Positions 17,598-26,022 of a DNA stretch of 64,000 nt are shown one piece after another. Origin of the DNA: CAYWMY01 sp046352935 (GTDB lineage: Bacteria > Pseudomonadota > Gammaproteobacteria > Steroidobacterales > Steroidobacteraceae); NCBI GenBank assembly GCA_046352935.1, contig JAXMGR010000016.1:35834-99833 (forward strand). The letters run 5' to 3'. The notes beneath the pieces are model-generated. The model saw only the letters and a list, made by a program, of their open reading frames with translations. It searched no databases and was not told the DNA's origin. Numbering within the stretch: position 1 is the stretch's first letter; the number at the start of each line of letters is the position of its first letter. Made by a program: the position numbers and the translations under genes.

Positions 17598-19823
17598 TTA
17601 CCGGAGTGCGGCGTGGACGCGTTCGGACGTGAACGGGAGCTGGCGGATCCTGCGCCCGGTCAGCGCCGCGAATGCATTGGCCATGGCTGCCGGCGTAACG
17701 ACGGTGCCTATTTCGCCGATGCCGGTCGGCGGTTCGACACTCTTCACCACGTGCACGTGAACGCGCGGCGCGGCATCGAGTCGCAGAAGCGGATAGTTGC
17801 TGAAATTCGACTGCTGTATCTGGCCTTTCCCGATCGTGATGCGCTCCAGGAGCGCATTGCTCAGGCCGTAGATCACACCTCCCTCGATCTGGGCGACGAA
17901 GTTGTCCGGCTGGACGACGATACCGGCATCGACCGCGGCCCACACGTTGTGGACACGCACCTCGCCGGCCGCAGCATCGACGGAAACCTCGGCGACGCAG
18001 CCGATGAGGGTGCCGGCGTAGTGCGAATACGCCAGGCCGAGCGCACGCCCCTCCTGGCGTTGGCCCCAGTGGGCCATCGCCGCGGCCGTTTCGAGGACGT
18101 GGCGCGCGCGCGGCGAGCGATGCAGCAATGCAAGTCGATAGGCCAGTGGATCCGTACGTGATTCCGCGGCCGCTTCGTCGACGAAGGATTCGATCGCGAA
18201 CTTGCCCGGCATGGCACCCACGCCACGCATCGCGTACACGCGTATGCCGCTCTCCACGGCAACGTATTCGACGAGTCTCTGGGGCAGATCATAGGCGTGC
18301 AGGAACTCGGCGCCGTCCTCGGCGCGGTGTTCGGATCCCAGCATCCCGATCAGCGGGATCTGTTGCCAGGCCTGCCACAGCAACGGCTCATGGACCTTGA
18401 TGGGATCCTCGCAGGCGATGCGGTGGTGCCACGCGGCGATGGAGCCGTCCTCGCGCAGCGATGCGCGGATCAGCTGGCCCGTCATCGGCCGCAGGTAACC
18501 GAGTTTGAAGTCCTCCTCACGGTCCCAGATCACCTTGACCGGCTTCCTCAATCGCGCCGACAACCAGGCGGCGTCCTGCACGAAGTCCATGACATACACC
18601 GAGCGGCGACCGAAGGCACCACCCATCGGACAGCGATGCAGGGTGACGGCTGCCGGGTCGATGCCGGCGATCTCCGCGATCTTGTCGACGGTGTATTTCG
18701 GGGCCTGCGTTCCGACCCACGCCTCGGCGGACCGGCCGTCCGTGCTGACCGAAACCACGGCATTCAGCGGCTCCAGCCCGCCGTGATACATGTAGTCGGT
18801 CTGGTACTCGCGCTCGAACAGGCGGGAGCCCGGGATGAACCGCGACTCGGGCTCGCCGGCGCGATCCCACGGGAAGCCGGCGGCCGAGACGTTGCGGGCG
18901 GCCTCGGCATTGCGAGCCAGCAGGATCTCGCTGTCGAGACCATCCGCAGCGGGGACATCAGCCCAAGTGACCTTGACCAGCCTCTTCGCGCGCAGCGCCT
19001 CGTGGTAGCTGCGAGCCACCACGGCGACGCGATCGTCCTGCCGGAAGATGTCGACGACGCCGGCAAGATCCCGGGCCGCAGTGTCGTCGAAGCCAGCGAT
19101 ACGTGAGCCTGTCACCGGGGCGCGGATCACTGCCGCGTGAAGAACGCCCGGTGGCGCCACGTCGATGCTGTACTGCATCGATCCATCGAGCTTCGCGCGG
19201 AGCGCGCGGGGCTCGACATCGGTACCGATGAGGCGAAAGTGGTCCGGAGCCTTCAGGTCGGCGGCAACCACCTGCGGGACATCCGTCACGAAGGCCGGCA
19301 GCGCCGCGATCTCGCCATAGCCCAGGCTCCTGCCGGACGGAGCGTGGATCACCTGATGCGGTCGAGTGTGAAGCTCGCCAGGTGGAACACCCCAGCGCGT
19401 CGCCGCATTCTGCAGCAGCACGCGACGCGCCTGAGCCCCGAACAGCCGGAGACGCTCGAAGAATGCCGCGACCGAGCGACTCCCGACCGTGAAGATCAGA
19501 TTGATGAAGACGGGGTCGCCATATTCGTCGCCGACCGGCGGCGAGGGACTGACCTCCACGCGCTCCCAGTCCGCGTCCATCTCCTCGGCGACGATGAGCG
19601 GCAGCGCGGTCATGACGCCCTGGCCCATCTCGGCACTGGGGTAGTGGATCACTACCACACCGTCCGAACGTACGTGAACGTACGCGTTCAACTGCACGGA
19701 AAGCGTCCGGCCGGATTTCCCGGTCCGATCCGGCGTCTCGGCACCGCTGCCCGGCGGGTACAGCGTGAGGCAGAAGACCAGCCCGGCCCCGCTCTTGAGG
19801 AGGTGGCGACGCGTCACGGACAC
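17598..19823 (-). CDS. Mo-hydroxylase large subunit with Tat signal, isoquinoline 1-oxidoreductase beta-like
   Basis: About 741 residues from a GTG at 19823 (VSVTRRHLLKSGAG); an ATG at 19895 would add a leader translated from the AT-rich promoter patch, so I prefer the GTG. RRHLLK followed by a hydrophobic stretch is a twin-arginine signal, so the folded enzyme is exported with its FeS subunit. Two molybdopterin-binding regions are present: an early GQG loop in EMGQGVM, MGGAFGRRS in the middle, and a C-terminal GIGEIG with the conserved Glu. The loop after the middle domain reads MRGVG, not the copper form. IorB-like enzymes hydroxylate N-heteroaromatics or oxidise aldehydes in the periplasm. 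Confidence 0.88.
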   Translation of the reverse strand: MSVTRRHLLKSGAGLVFCLTLYPPGSGAETPDRTGKSGRTLSVQLNAYVHVRSDGVVVIHYPSAEMGQGVMTALPLIVAEEMDADWERVEVSPSPPVGDEYGDPVFINLIFTVGSRSVAAFFERLRLFGAQARRVLLQNAATRWGVPPGELHTRPHQVIHAPSGRSLGYGEIAALPAFVTDVPQVVAADLKAPDHFRLIGTDVEPRALRAKLDGSMQYSIDVAPPGVLHAAVIRAPVTGSRIAGFDDTAARDLAGVVDIFRQDDRVAVVARSYHEALRAKRLVKVTWADVPAADGLDSEILLARNAEAARNVSAAGFPWDRAGEPESRFIPGSRLFEREYQTDYMYHGGLEPLNAVVSVSTDGRSAEAWVGTQAPKYTVDKIAEIAGIDPAAVTLHRCPMGGAFGRRSVYVMDFVQDAAWLSARLRKPVKVIWDREEDFKLGYLRPMTGQLIRASLREDGSIAAWHHRIACEDPIKVHEPLLWQAWQQIPLIGMLGSEHRAEDGAEFLHAYDLPQRLVEYVAVESGIRVYAMRGVGAMPGKFAIESFVDEAAAESRTDPLAYRLALLHRSPRARHVLETAAAMAHWGQRQEGRALGLAYSHYAGTLIGCVAEVSVDAAAGEVRVHNVWAAVDAGIVVQPDNFVAQIEGGVIYGLSNALLERITIGKGQIQQSNFSNYPLLRLDAAPRVHVHVVKSVEPPTGIGEIGTVVTPAAMANAFAALTGRRIRQLPFTSERVHAALR

Positions 19824-19850
19824 GGTGATGATCCCCGGCGCTGCGGATAT

Positions 19851-19880
19851 TTCCAAAATCAATAATAATATAGCATGCAC
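19851..19880. promoter_or_regulatory. AT-rich patch in divergent promoter region
   Basis: TTCCAAAATCAATAATAATATAGCATGC lies between the IorB-like gene (minus) and the XdhC-like gene (plus) and is strikingly AT-rich for this DNA. It probably holds one or both promoters. This supports the downstream GTG as the start of the IorB-like gene. Confidence 0.4.
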
Positions 19881-19907
19881 GAAATGGCCTGACATAGAGT
19901 CGCAGCG

Positions 19908-21038
19908 ATGGCATCGTGGATCGTTCCGCTCATCCCGCTCTTCGAGGCCGAACGGGCGGCGGGCCGCGCCGTCACCCTCGCGACGGTGCTGCGGACTGCC
20001 GGCTCGACCTATCGCAAGGCGGGTGCCCTGATGGTCATCGCCGGCGACGGCCGCTTCGCGGGTCTGTTGTCGGGCGGCTGCCTGGAGAACGATCTCGCGG
20101 AGCATTCGCGCCGGGTGATCGAGACCGGTGTCGCCCGCACCGTCAGCTACGATCTTCGCAATCCCGAGGACGTGCTCTGGGGCCTGGGTGTCGGCTGCGA
20201 GGGCGCGATGGACATACTGCTCACGCGTGCCGGGCCTGCCAACGGGTGGGAGCCACTGTCGGCGTTTGCCGCGGCCCTCGCGGCGCACACGCCGATTGCG
20301 GCGGCGTTCATCGTCGAGTCCGGTCCGCAAGGCGGAATGGCGGCAGGTGCCGTTGCATTCTCGGGCGCGGCGGATCACTCGCCGGGGTTCATCGGTGCGG
20401 ACGGTACGCGGCATCAGGCTCCTGGGGTCGTCGCTGACCTGCTGCAGCGGACGCGGACCAGCAGTCACCCGCAGTGGCTGGAGGACCCGCGGTTCAGGGT
20501 CTTCGCGACGCCGCTGGCGCTGCCGCCGCGACTGCTGCTCCTCGGCGCAGGACCCGATACGGTGCCGCTGATCGAATTCGGCGTGCGGCTCGGCTGGAAG
20601 TTCACGGTCGTCGATCATCGTCCGGCCTACGCGCAGGCCGCGCGCCTGCCTGGCGCCGCGCAGGTGCGGTGCCTGCGACCGCAGGATCTCGCGGCTTCGC
20701 TGCAGCTCGACGACTATGCGGCTGCGGTCGTCATGAGCCACCATCTCGCGTCTGATCTGGAGTACCTGCGCGCGCTCGCATCGACCACGATGCCCTACGT
20801 GGGACTGCTCGGACCCGCGGCGCGACGCGAGCGTCTGCTCTCCGAGCTCGGGGCGATGGGGGCCAGTCTGCACTCCCGTCTGCGCGCTCCGGTCGGCCTC
20901 GCCATCGGTGGACGAACACCGGAGTCCATCGCGCTCGCCATCGTGGCGGAGCTCCACGCGTGTCTGCACGGTGAAGGGGGAGGGCCGTTCCACGGATCCG
21001 GGATCCCGACGGCAGGAGCGATACGGGAGGCGCCCTAG
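19908..21038 (+). CDS. XdhC/CoxF-family molybdenum cofactor maturation protein
   Basis: A 376-residue protein with an N-terminal XdhC_CoxI domain (GSTYRKAGA, then LSGGCLENDL near residue 50 and GVGCEGAMD near 100) and a C-terminal Rossmann domain starting LLLGAGPDT. XdhC binds molybdenum cofactor and presents it, after sulfuration, to xanthine-dehydrogenase-family apoenzymes. It is the only such gene in the window, so it could serve several of the five hydroxylases; its divergent partner is the IorAB-like pair. A strong hairpin follows the stop. Confidence 0.9.
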   Translation: MASWIVPLIPLFEAERAAGRAVTLATVLRTAGSTYRKAGALMVIAGDGRFAGLLSGGCLENDLAEHSRRVIETGVARTVSYDLRNPEDVLWGLGVGCEGAMDILLTRAGPANGWEPLSAFAAALAAHTPIAAAFIVESGPQGGMAAGAVAFSGAADHSPGFIGADGTRHQAPGVVADLLQRTRTSSHPQWLEDPRFRVFATPLALPPRLLLLGAGPDTVPLIEFGVRLGWKFTVVDHRPAYAQAARLPGAAQVRCLRPQDLAASLQLDDYAAAVVMSHHLASDLEYLRALASTTMPYVGLLGPAARRERLLSELGAMGASLHSRLRAPVGLAIGGRTPESIALAIVAELHACLHGEGGGPFHGSGIPTAGAIREAP

Positions 21039-21040
21039 GA

Positions 21041-21066
21041 TCCATCGCAAGGTCGCTTGCGATGGA
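21041..21066 (+). terminator. Hairpin after the XdhC-like gene
   Basis: A perfect 11-base inverted repeat, TCCATCGCAAG and CTTGCGATGGA, around a 4-base loop starts three bases after the XdhC stop codon. The position and stem are right for a transcription terminator, but no T-tract follows, so it may only stabilise the mRNA end. Confidence 0.55.
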
Positions 21067-21330
21067 CGGCGTTCGTCACGACGCTGCGCCCCGGGAACAA
21101 CCTGTCGTGGGCTGCCACACTGTCGAGGCCCCGCCCATCGCTCGTCATCACCATTGCCAAGAGTGGATAGCCCGGCTGCCGACCGGGGAATAGGCTCGGA
21201 TCGCGATGGTGTCGGTGGTTGCTTTCTCGACCGCCGATGTCCGATTTTGGCCCGTCGCGTCGACCGGTGGTGGGCCAACGTGTGGAGATTGGCGTGACAG
21301 CACGCCGTGCTCTCTTCCGCGGGTAACGCC
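21067..21330. other. Leader region of the intact molybdopterin oxidoreductase
   Basis: About 264 bases without a gene. No clear promoter pair is seen. The sequence does not match the region upstream of the broken copy, so the duplication does not extend here. Confidence 0.4.
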
Positions 21331-23889
21331 ATGACCCAGATCACTCCGGACGCCACGAAGCAGACGAAGTCCACGTGCTACATGTGTTTCAACGCGTGCG
21401 GGATCGTGGCGCACACGCAGGGCAACAGAGTCCTGCGGATCGAGGGCGATCCCGATAATCCGCAGAACCACGGTCAGTTGTGCCTGAAGGGGCGTGCGGG
21501 GCTGTACGGACTGGACAACCCGCACCGGATCACGACACCGCTGCGACGGACGAACCCGGAGAAGGGCATCGGGGTGGACCCGCGCTGGGAGCCGCTCCCG
21601 TGGGAGGAGGCGCTCACGGTCGTCGCCGATCGTCTCAAGGCGATTCGCGAGGATGATCCCCGCAAGCTGATCGGCTGTTCGTTCGACACACATGCCTACA
21701 CCCAGTTTTTCACCTGGCTGATCGCGTTCGGAACGCCGAACGGGGTGGCCGGGGGCGCGAGTTTCTTCTGTGGCAACGGCCTGCATCCGGTGGCGAAGCT
21801 GACGCACGGGACATGGTTTCTGGAGCCGGACATCGATCACTGCAATTACCTGATCCTGGACGGGACGCAGAGCGGGTTCGTGGCGAACCACCTGCCGATG
21901 GATCTGGCGGAGCGGATGCGGCGTGCGCGGGAGCGCGGCATGAAGCTGGTGGTGATCGATCCGATCGAGACCAACGCGGGGAAGTCGGCGGACGAGTGGA
22001 TCGGGATCGTGCCGGGGACGGACGGGGAGCTGGCGCTGGCGCTGGCGAACGTGCTGGTGAACGAGCTGGGGATCTACGACGCGGAGTTCCTGAAGCGGCA
22101 CACGAACGGGACCTACCTGATTGGCGCGGACGGTCGGTATGTGCGGGACGGGGCGAGCGGCAAGCCGCAGGTGTGGGACACGGTGCGTGGAGCGGCGGGG
22201 GCGTTTGATGCGGTGGGCTGGGAGTCGCAGGCGCTGGTCGGCGAATACACCGTCGACGGCCGGGCGTGCATGCCGGCGTTCCGGAAGGTGAAGGAGCATC
22301 TGGCGGGGTATGCGCCGGAGGCGGCGGCGCGGATCTGCGGGGTGCCGGCGGCGACGATCCGGCGGATTGCGCGGGAGTTCGGCGAGGCGGCGGCGATCGG
22401 TTCGACGATCGAGGTGGACGGGCAGATATTGCCGCTGCGGCCGGCGTGCGTGAACTGGTGTCGGGGGCCGATTGCGCACGAGCACGGGTTTCTGACGGGA
22501 TTTTCGCTGCAGTTGCTGAACATGATCGTGGGCGCGATCGATGTGCCCGGCGGGCACCTGGGTGCGAACCCGGTGGGGCCATGGTGGGAGCCCGGAGTGA
22601 GCGCGGACGGGCTGCTGGTGCCGACGACACATACGCTGGTGAACGTGGGCAACAATCCGTATCCGGGGCCTGTGCCGACGATGCCGGAGAGCATCTGCGT
22701 GTCGGAGCTGTTTCCGGTGGCCCCGTATTCGGGGTCGATGCTCTATGAGGGGATCCTGGATCCGGAGAAGTTCGGGATTCCCTACAGGCCCGAGATGCTG
22801 CTGGTCTGTCGCAGCAACCCGCTGATGTCGACCATCGATCCGGAGACGGTGGCGGCGGCGCTCAGGAAGATTCCGTTCATCGTGGCGTTTGCGTTCGCGG
22901 CGGACGAGACCACCGAGTTTGCGGACCTCGTGTTTCCCGATGCGCACTATCTGGAGCGCTACGACGCCTTCGTCAACGCACCGTTGAACTTCCATGCAGC
23001 GGGCGAGGGCGACTGGCATTTCCAGATCCGCCAGCCGGTGGTGGAGCCGCCGGAAGGCGTGACCCACTGGCTGCAGCTCCTGTTCGAGCTGGCGGAGCGC
23101 GTGGGATTCAAACAGCGTTTCTACGAATACCTCGACATGATCCTGCCGCTGGGCGGGGAATACCGGCTGGATCCGGACAAGACCTACTCCTGGAAGGAAG
23201 TGCTCGACCTGTGGCTGAAGTTTCACTTCGGTGCGGAGCACGATCTGCGCTGGTTCGAACAGCACGGCTTCATCATCTACCGGAGGAAGACGGTGCAGGA
23301 GGCCTTTCCCCGGCCGTTCCTGCCGTCGCGGATCCCGGTCTATCTGGAGCATGTGCTCGGTCTGAAGGCCGGGGTGGAGGCGATCGTCGGGCAGCTGGGG
23401 CTTGCCTGGGACACCGGCGACTACCAGCCGATTCCGGACTGGAAGCCCTGTGAGTCGCATCGGGAGACGAACGGCGAGTTCGACCTGTACGCCGCCAACT
23501 GCAAGCTGCCGTTCCACACCTTCTCGGTGACGGTCGGCAATCCGCTGCTCGACGACGTGGTGGCGGCACCGCACATGAAACACGGGCGGAACGTGCTGCT
23601 GCACTCCGAAACGGCACGGCAGAAGGGACTCGCCGATGGCGACGAGGTGTGGGTGGAGACCACGCACGGCGCCCGGGTGAGGAGCGTCGTCACGGTGACG
23701 AACGGCATCCATCCGTCCGTGGTCGGCTTCCCGGGCCTGTTCGGCCGCTGGGCGCACAACCTGCCGCGCAGAGCCTACGGCGGCGCCCACTTCAACGCGC
23801 TGCTTCCCCGCAGTCTCGAGCGCATCGACAAGGTCGCCGCCACCACCGACATGTGCGTCAAGGCAAAGGTCTATCGCGCGAGCGGCTGA
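21331..23889 (+). CDS. Molybdopterin oxidoreductase, DMSO reductase family, intact copy
   Basis: An 852-residue enzyme from the ATG at 21331; a GTG 8 codons earlier is possible. The N-terminus binds a [4Fe-4S] cluster through Cys16, Cys19, Cys23 and Cys51 (CYMCFNAC, then CLKG). Molybdopterin domains follow, and Cys147 in FFCGNGLHP is the likely metal ligand. The molybdopterin dinucleotide-binding C-terminal domain begins near HTFSVTVGNP. No Tat signal, so cytoplasmic. The broad class includes formate dehydrogenases, acetylene hydratase and transhydroxylases; I cannot place it more closely. The centre of the gene uses many GCG, GGG and CGG codons, unlike its ends and neighbours. A UbiD gene follows. 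Residues 11 to about 848 are almost identical to the broken copy at 759-3311. Confidence 0.92.
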   Translation: MTQITPDATKQTKSTCYMCFNACGIVAHTQGNRVLRIEGDPDNPQNHGQLCLKGRAGLYGLDNPHRITTPLRRTNPEKGIGVDPRWEPLPWEEALTVVADRLKAIREDDPRKLIGCSFDTHAYTQFFTWLIAFGTPNGVAGGASFFCGNGLHPVAKLTHGTWFLEPDIDHCNYLILDGTQSGFVANHLPMDLAERMRRARERGMKLVVIDPIETNAGKSADEWIGIVPGTDGELALALANVLVNELGIYDAEFLKRHTNGTYLIGADGRYVRDGASGKPQVWDTVRGAAGAFDAVGWESQALVGEYTVDGRACMPAFRKVKEHLAGYAPEAAARICGVPAATIRRIAREFGEAAAIGSTIEVDGQILPLRPACVNWCRGPIAHEHGFLTGFSLQLLNMIVGAIDVPGGHLGANPVGPWWEPGVSADGLLVPTTHTLVNVGNNPYPGPVPTMPESICVSELFPVAPYSGSMLYEGILDPEKFGIPYRPEMLLVCRSNPLMSTIDPETVAAALRKIPFIVAFAFAADETTEFADLVFPDAHYLERYDAFVNAPLNFHAAGEGDWHFQIRQPVVEPPEGVTHWLQLLFELAERVGFKQRFYEYLDMILPLGGEYRLDPDKTYSWKEVLDLWLKFHFGAEHDLRWFEQHGFIIYRRKTVQEAFPRPFLPSRIPVYLEHVLGLKAGVEAIVGQLGLAWDTGDYQPIPDWKPCESHRETNGEFDLYAANCKLPFHTFSVTVGNPLLDDVVAAPHMKHGRNVLLHSETARQKGLADGDEVWVETTHGARVRSVVTVTNGIHPSVVGFPGLFGRWAHNLPRRAYGGAHFNALLPRSLERIDKVAATTDMCVKAKVYRASG
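21361..23876 (+). repeat. 2.5 kb near-identical repeat, copy 2
   Basis: Partner of 789-3298 in direct orientation, about 20.5 kb apart. This copy keeps one open frame throughout. Confidence 0.9.
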
Positions 23890-23983
23890 ACGGAGAGATC
23901 CCGTGGACCTGATCTGAAGTCCATACCTGCAGCACATCGCGCCTGCATCCGGGACGCCCGGGACCATGCAGCAAGCGGAAGTC

Positions 23984-24013
23984 TTGACCAGAATAAATAA
24001 TCGTATTTATGAT
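23984..24013 (+). promoter_or_regulatory. Sigma-70-like promoter with palindromic operator for the UbiD gene
   Basis: TTGACC (23984-23989) and TATGAT (24008-24013) are 18 bases apart, each one mismatch from consensus. Between and over them lies a perfect inverted repeat at 23993-24010, ATAAATA-ATCG-TATTTAT, placed where a bound repressor would block RNA polymerase. The predicted transcript has a leader of about 110 bases before the UbiD ATG. The sequence is very AT-rich for this DNA. The bound regulator is unknown; the GntR proteins in the window are candidates. Confidence 0.65.
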
Positions 24014-24128
24014 CCAGCGGTGCGATACGGGCGCGCGATGATTCCATGCGTCCGGAACGCGAATGATGTCACCCCGTGGGCTGAGAACCCGGCTGCCACA
24101 CCAGATCGGGGCCTGAGGAGATACGAAG

Positions 24129-25739
24129 ATGAGTGCGAGCGGGAAGTCACACGCGACAGCGCCCTCCGGGGAAGGTCCGATCAATCGACCGGAGACGGTT
24201 CCCGGCGACCTGCGGCAGTTCATCGAGATCCTGGAGCGCGAGGGTGAACTGGTCCGGATCAAGGAGCCGGTGGATCCGAGGAACTTCGAGCTCGCTTCGA
24301 TGGTTCAGCTCATGGAGGACGGGCCGAACAAGGCGATCCTCTTCGAGAATGTGAAAGGGCATGACCTGCCGGTCGTGGCCAATCTCTATGGCACGGTTCA
24401 CCGCGCGGCGCTGGCGCTGGGCGTCCACCCGACACCGGAGCAGATCGAACGGCATCGCGATGACCCGGCGGGCAGTCCGGGCGCCATGGCCGGCATGTCC
24501 GGACGCAAGTTCAATGGCTTCGCGATGGACGCGAGATCGCGTGCGGAACTCGTGCTCATCAAGAAGCTCCTCATGGATGCGGATCGTCGGGCATACGCCC
24601 GCGAGCGTCCGTACAAGGTCGTGGCCTCCGGCAGCTGTCAGGACGTCGTCCTCACAGAGAACATCGACGTCACGAAGATGCTCCCGATCGTCTGGCACCT
24701 GAAGGAGGATGCGAGCCCCTACATCACACCCGGCGGTCTCGTCCAGAAGGACCCCGAGAACGGCATCCTGAACATCGGCGTCCGGCGACACATGGTCTGC
24801 CCCGACCGCTACGGCCCGAAGCGCATCGGCGTCCAGATCGGCACGCAGACACCGGGTGGCAAGATCCTGCAGAAGTGGCACGAACGCGGCCAGCCGTGCC
24901 CGATGGCGATCGTGCTCGGCGCCGATCCGGTGACGTCCATCCTGTCGACATACTCGTCGCCTCACTACTGGATGGACCCGCCGTACAGCGAATTCGACAT
25001 GACCGGGGTCATCAGCGGCCGAGCGCTCGATCTGGTGAAGTGCAGGACCATCGATCTCGAAGTTCCAGCCAACGCCGAGATCGTGATCGAAGGCCTCTGT
25101 CCTCCACCTCCCGACAACAAGATCGACGAGGGGCCGATGATGGAGTTCACCGACTACGCGGGCACTCACATCGTGGCCATCCCGTACATGGAGGTCACCG
25201 CCATCACCTATCGCAAGGGCGCGACGTACCACACGACCATGTCGGGGAACTCCGAGGAACATCGTGTCGGCTGCATCTGGTCGTTCTTCGGGTACGAACA
25301 GATGGGCATTACCCAGGTGAAGCGTCAGTTCCCGCACGTGAAGGACATCGGGATCATGGCGGGATCGCACGGCTTCCACGCCGTGGTCTCCCTGAAGAAG
25401 ACCTACGAAGGAGAGGACCTGCAGGTTCTGCACCACCTGCTGGCGACGCAGTACTTCAAGTACGTCACCGTGGTGGACGACGATGTCGACCCGCACAACA
25501 GCGAGCAGGTCGAATGGGCGAAGGCAACGCGCGCGGGGCGCAACGCAAGCGATTTCCTCATCTTCGATCGCCTGCCGACCTGGGAGATGGATCCGGAGAT
25601 CGACCAGCACTGGCGCGTCGCGAAGCTCGGCATCCTCGCGACCCGGCCGCTCGGGGAAACCTACGAGGTGCCGTCACCGGACCGGGCGGTCATGGAGCGC
25701 ATGCGACCCGTGCTCGAGAAGTACCTGCGCGGCGAGTGA
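24129..25739 (+). CDS. UbiD family decarboxylase
   Basis: A 536-residue prenyl-FMN-dependent (de)carboxylase, longer than the other two complete UbiD proteins here. A ribosome binding site, GAGGAG, ends 8 bases before the ATG. The catalytic Glu pair is at residues 334 and 339 in EGPMME; the usual Gly before the second Glu is Met. Other family blocks are VDDDVDPHN and the C-terminal ILATRP, equivalent to IDATRP. It is preceded by the intact molybdopterin oxidoreductase and by its own operator-like promoter. Its C-terminus is the closest match in the window to the UbiD fragment at 1-273, which also neighbours an oxidoreductase copy. Confidence 0.92.
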   Translation: MSASGKSHATAPSGEGPINRPETVPGDLRQFIEILEREGELVRIKEPVDPRNFELASMVQLMEDGPNKAILFENVKGHDLPVVANLYGTVHRAALALGVHPTPEQIERHRDDPAGSPGAMAGMSGRKFNGFAMDARSRAELVLIKKLLMDADRRAYARERPYKVVASGSCQDVVLTENIDVTKMLPIVWHLKEDASPYITPGGLVQKDPENGILNIGVRRHMVCPDRYGPKRIGVQIGTQTPGGKILQKWHERGQPCPMAIVLGADPVTSILSTYSSPHYWMDPPYSEFDMTGVISGRALDLVKCRTIDLEVPANAEIVIEGLCPPPPDNKIDEGPMMEFTDYAGTHIVAIPYMEVTAITYRKGATYHTTMSGNSEEHRVGCIWSFFGYEQMGITQVKRQFPHVKDIGIMAGSHGFHAVVSLKKTYEGEDLQVLHHLLATQYFKYVTVVDDDVDPHNSEQVEWAKATRAGRNASDFLIFDRLPTWEMDPEIDQHWRVAKLGILATRPLGETYEVPSPDRAVMERMRPVLEKYLRGE

Positions 25740-25764
25740 TTTCAGGACGTGTCTCCCACGCTGG

Positions 25765-26016
25765 TCACCCGCCCGAGATCGGGGGGATCAGCAGCACCTC
25801 GTCGGTGTCGATCAGGGGCTGCTGACGGTCGGCATACTGCTGATTGACCGAGACCATGATCATGTCGATGAACTCGAGGGCTCGCGCGTGGCGCTCGCCG
25901 CAGGTCGGCAGCCAGTCGAGGAGCATGCCGACGGTCTTCACCTCCGCCGGGAGGGCGATGTCCTCCTCGTCACACCCCATGGTGTGCCTGAGCCACGCGA
26001 AATAGCGGATCTTCAT
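25765..26016 (-). CDS. MoaD-like sulfur carrier (molybdopterin synthase small subunit)
   Basis: An 83-residue beta-grasp protein ending in the diagnostic Gly-Gly (IPPISGG). MoaD is adenylated and thiocarboxylated on that terminus and donates sulfur to make molybdopterin; ThiS-like carriers share the fold. It is the last gene of the minus-strand operon, 6 bases after the CoA ligase. No moaE, moaA or moaC is in the window, so this is probably an extra MoaD that boosts cofactor supply for the Mo enzymes encoded here. Confidence 0.85.
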   Translation of the reverse strand: MKIRYFAWLRHTMGCDEEDIALPAEVKTVGMLLDWLPTCGERHARALEFIDMIMVSVNQQYADRQQPLIDTDEVLLIPPISGG

Positions 26017-26022
26017 CGCGGC

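Noticed and set aside
19824..19895. ATG at 19895 as start of the Tat-exported large subunit
   Set aside because: It would place about 24 residues before the twin-arginine motif and translate the AT-rich promoter patch.
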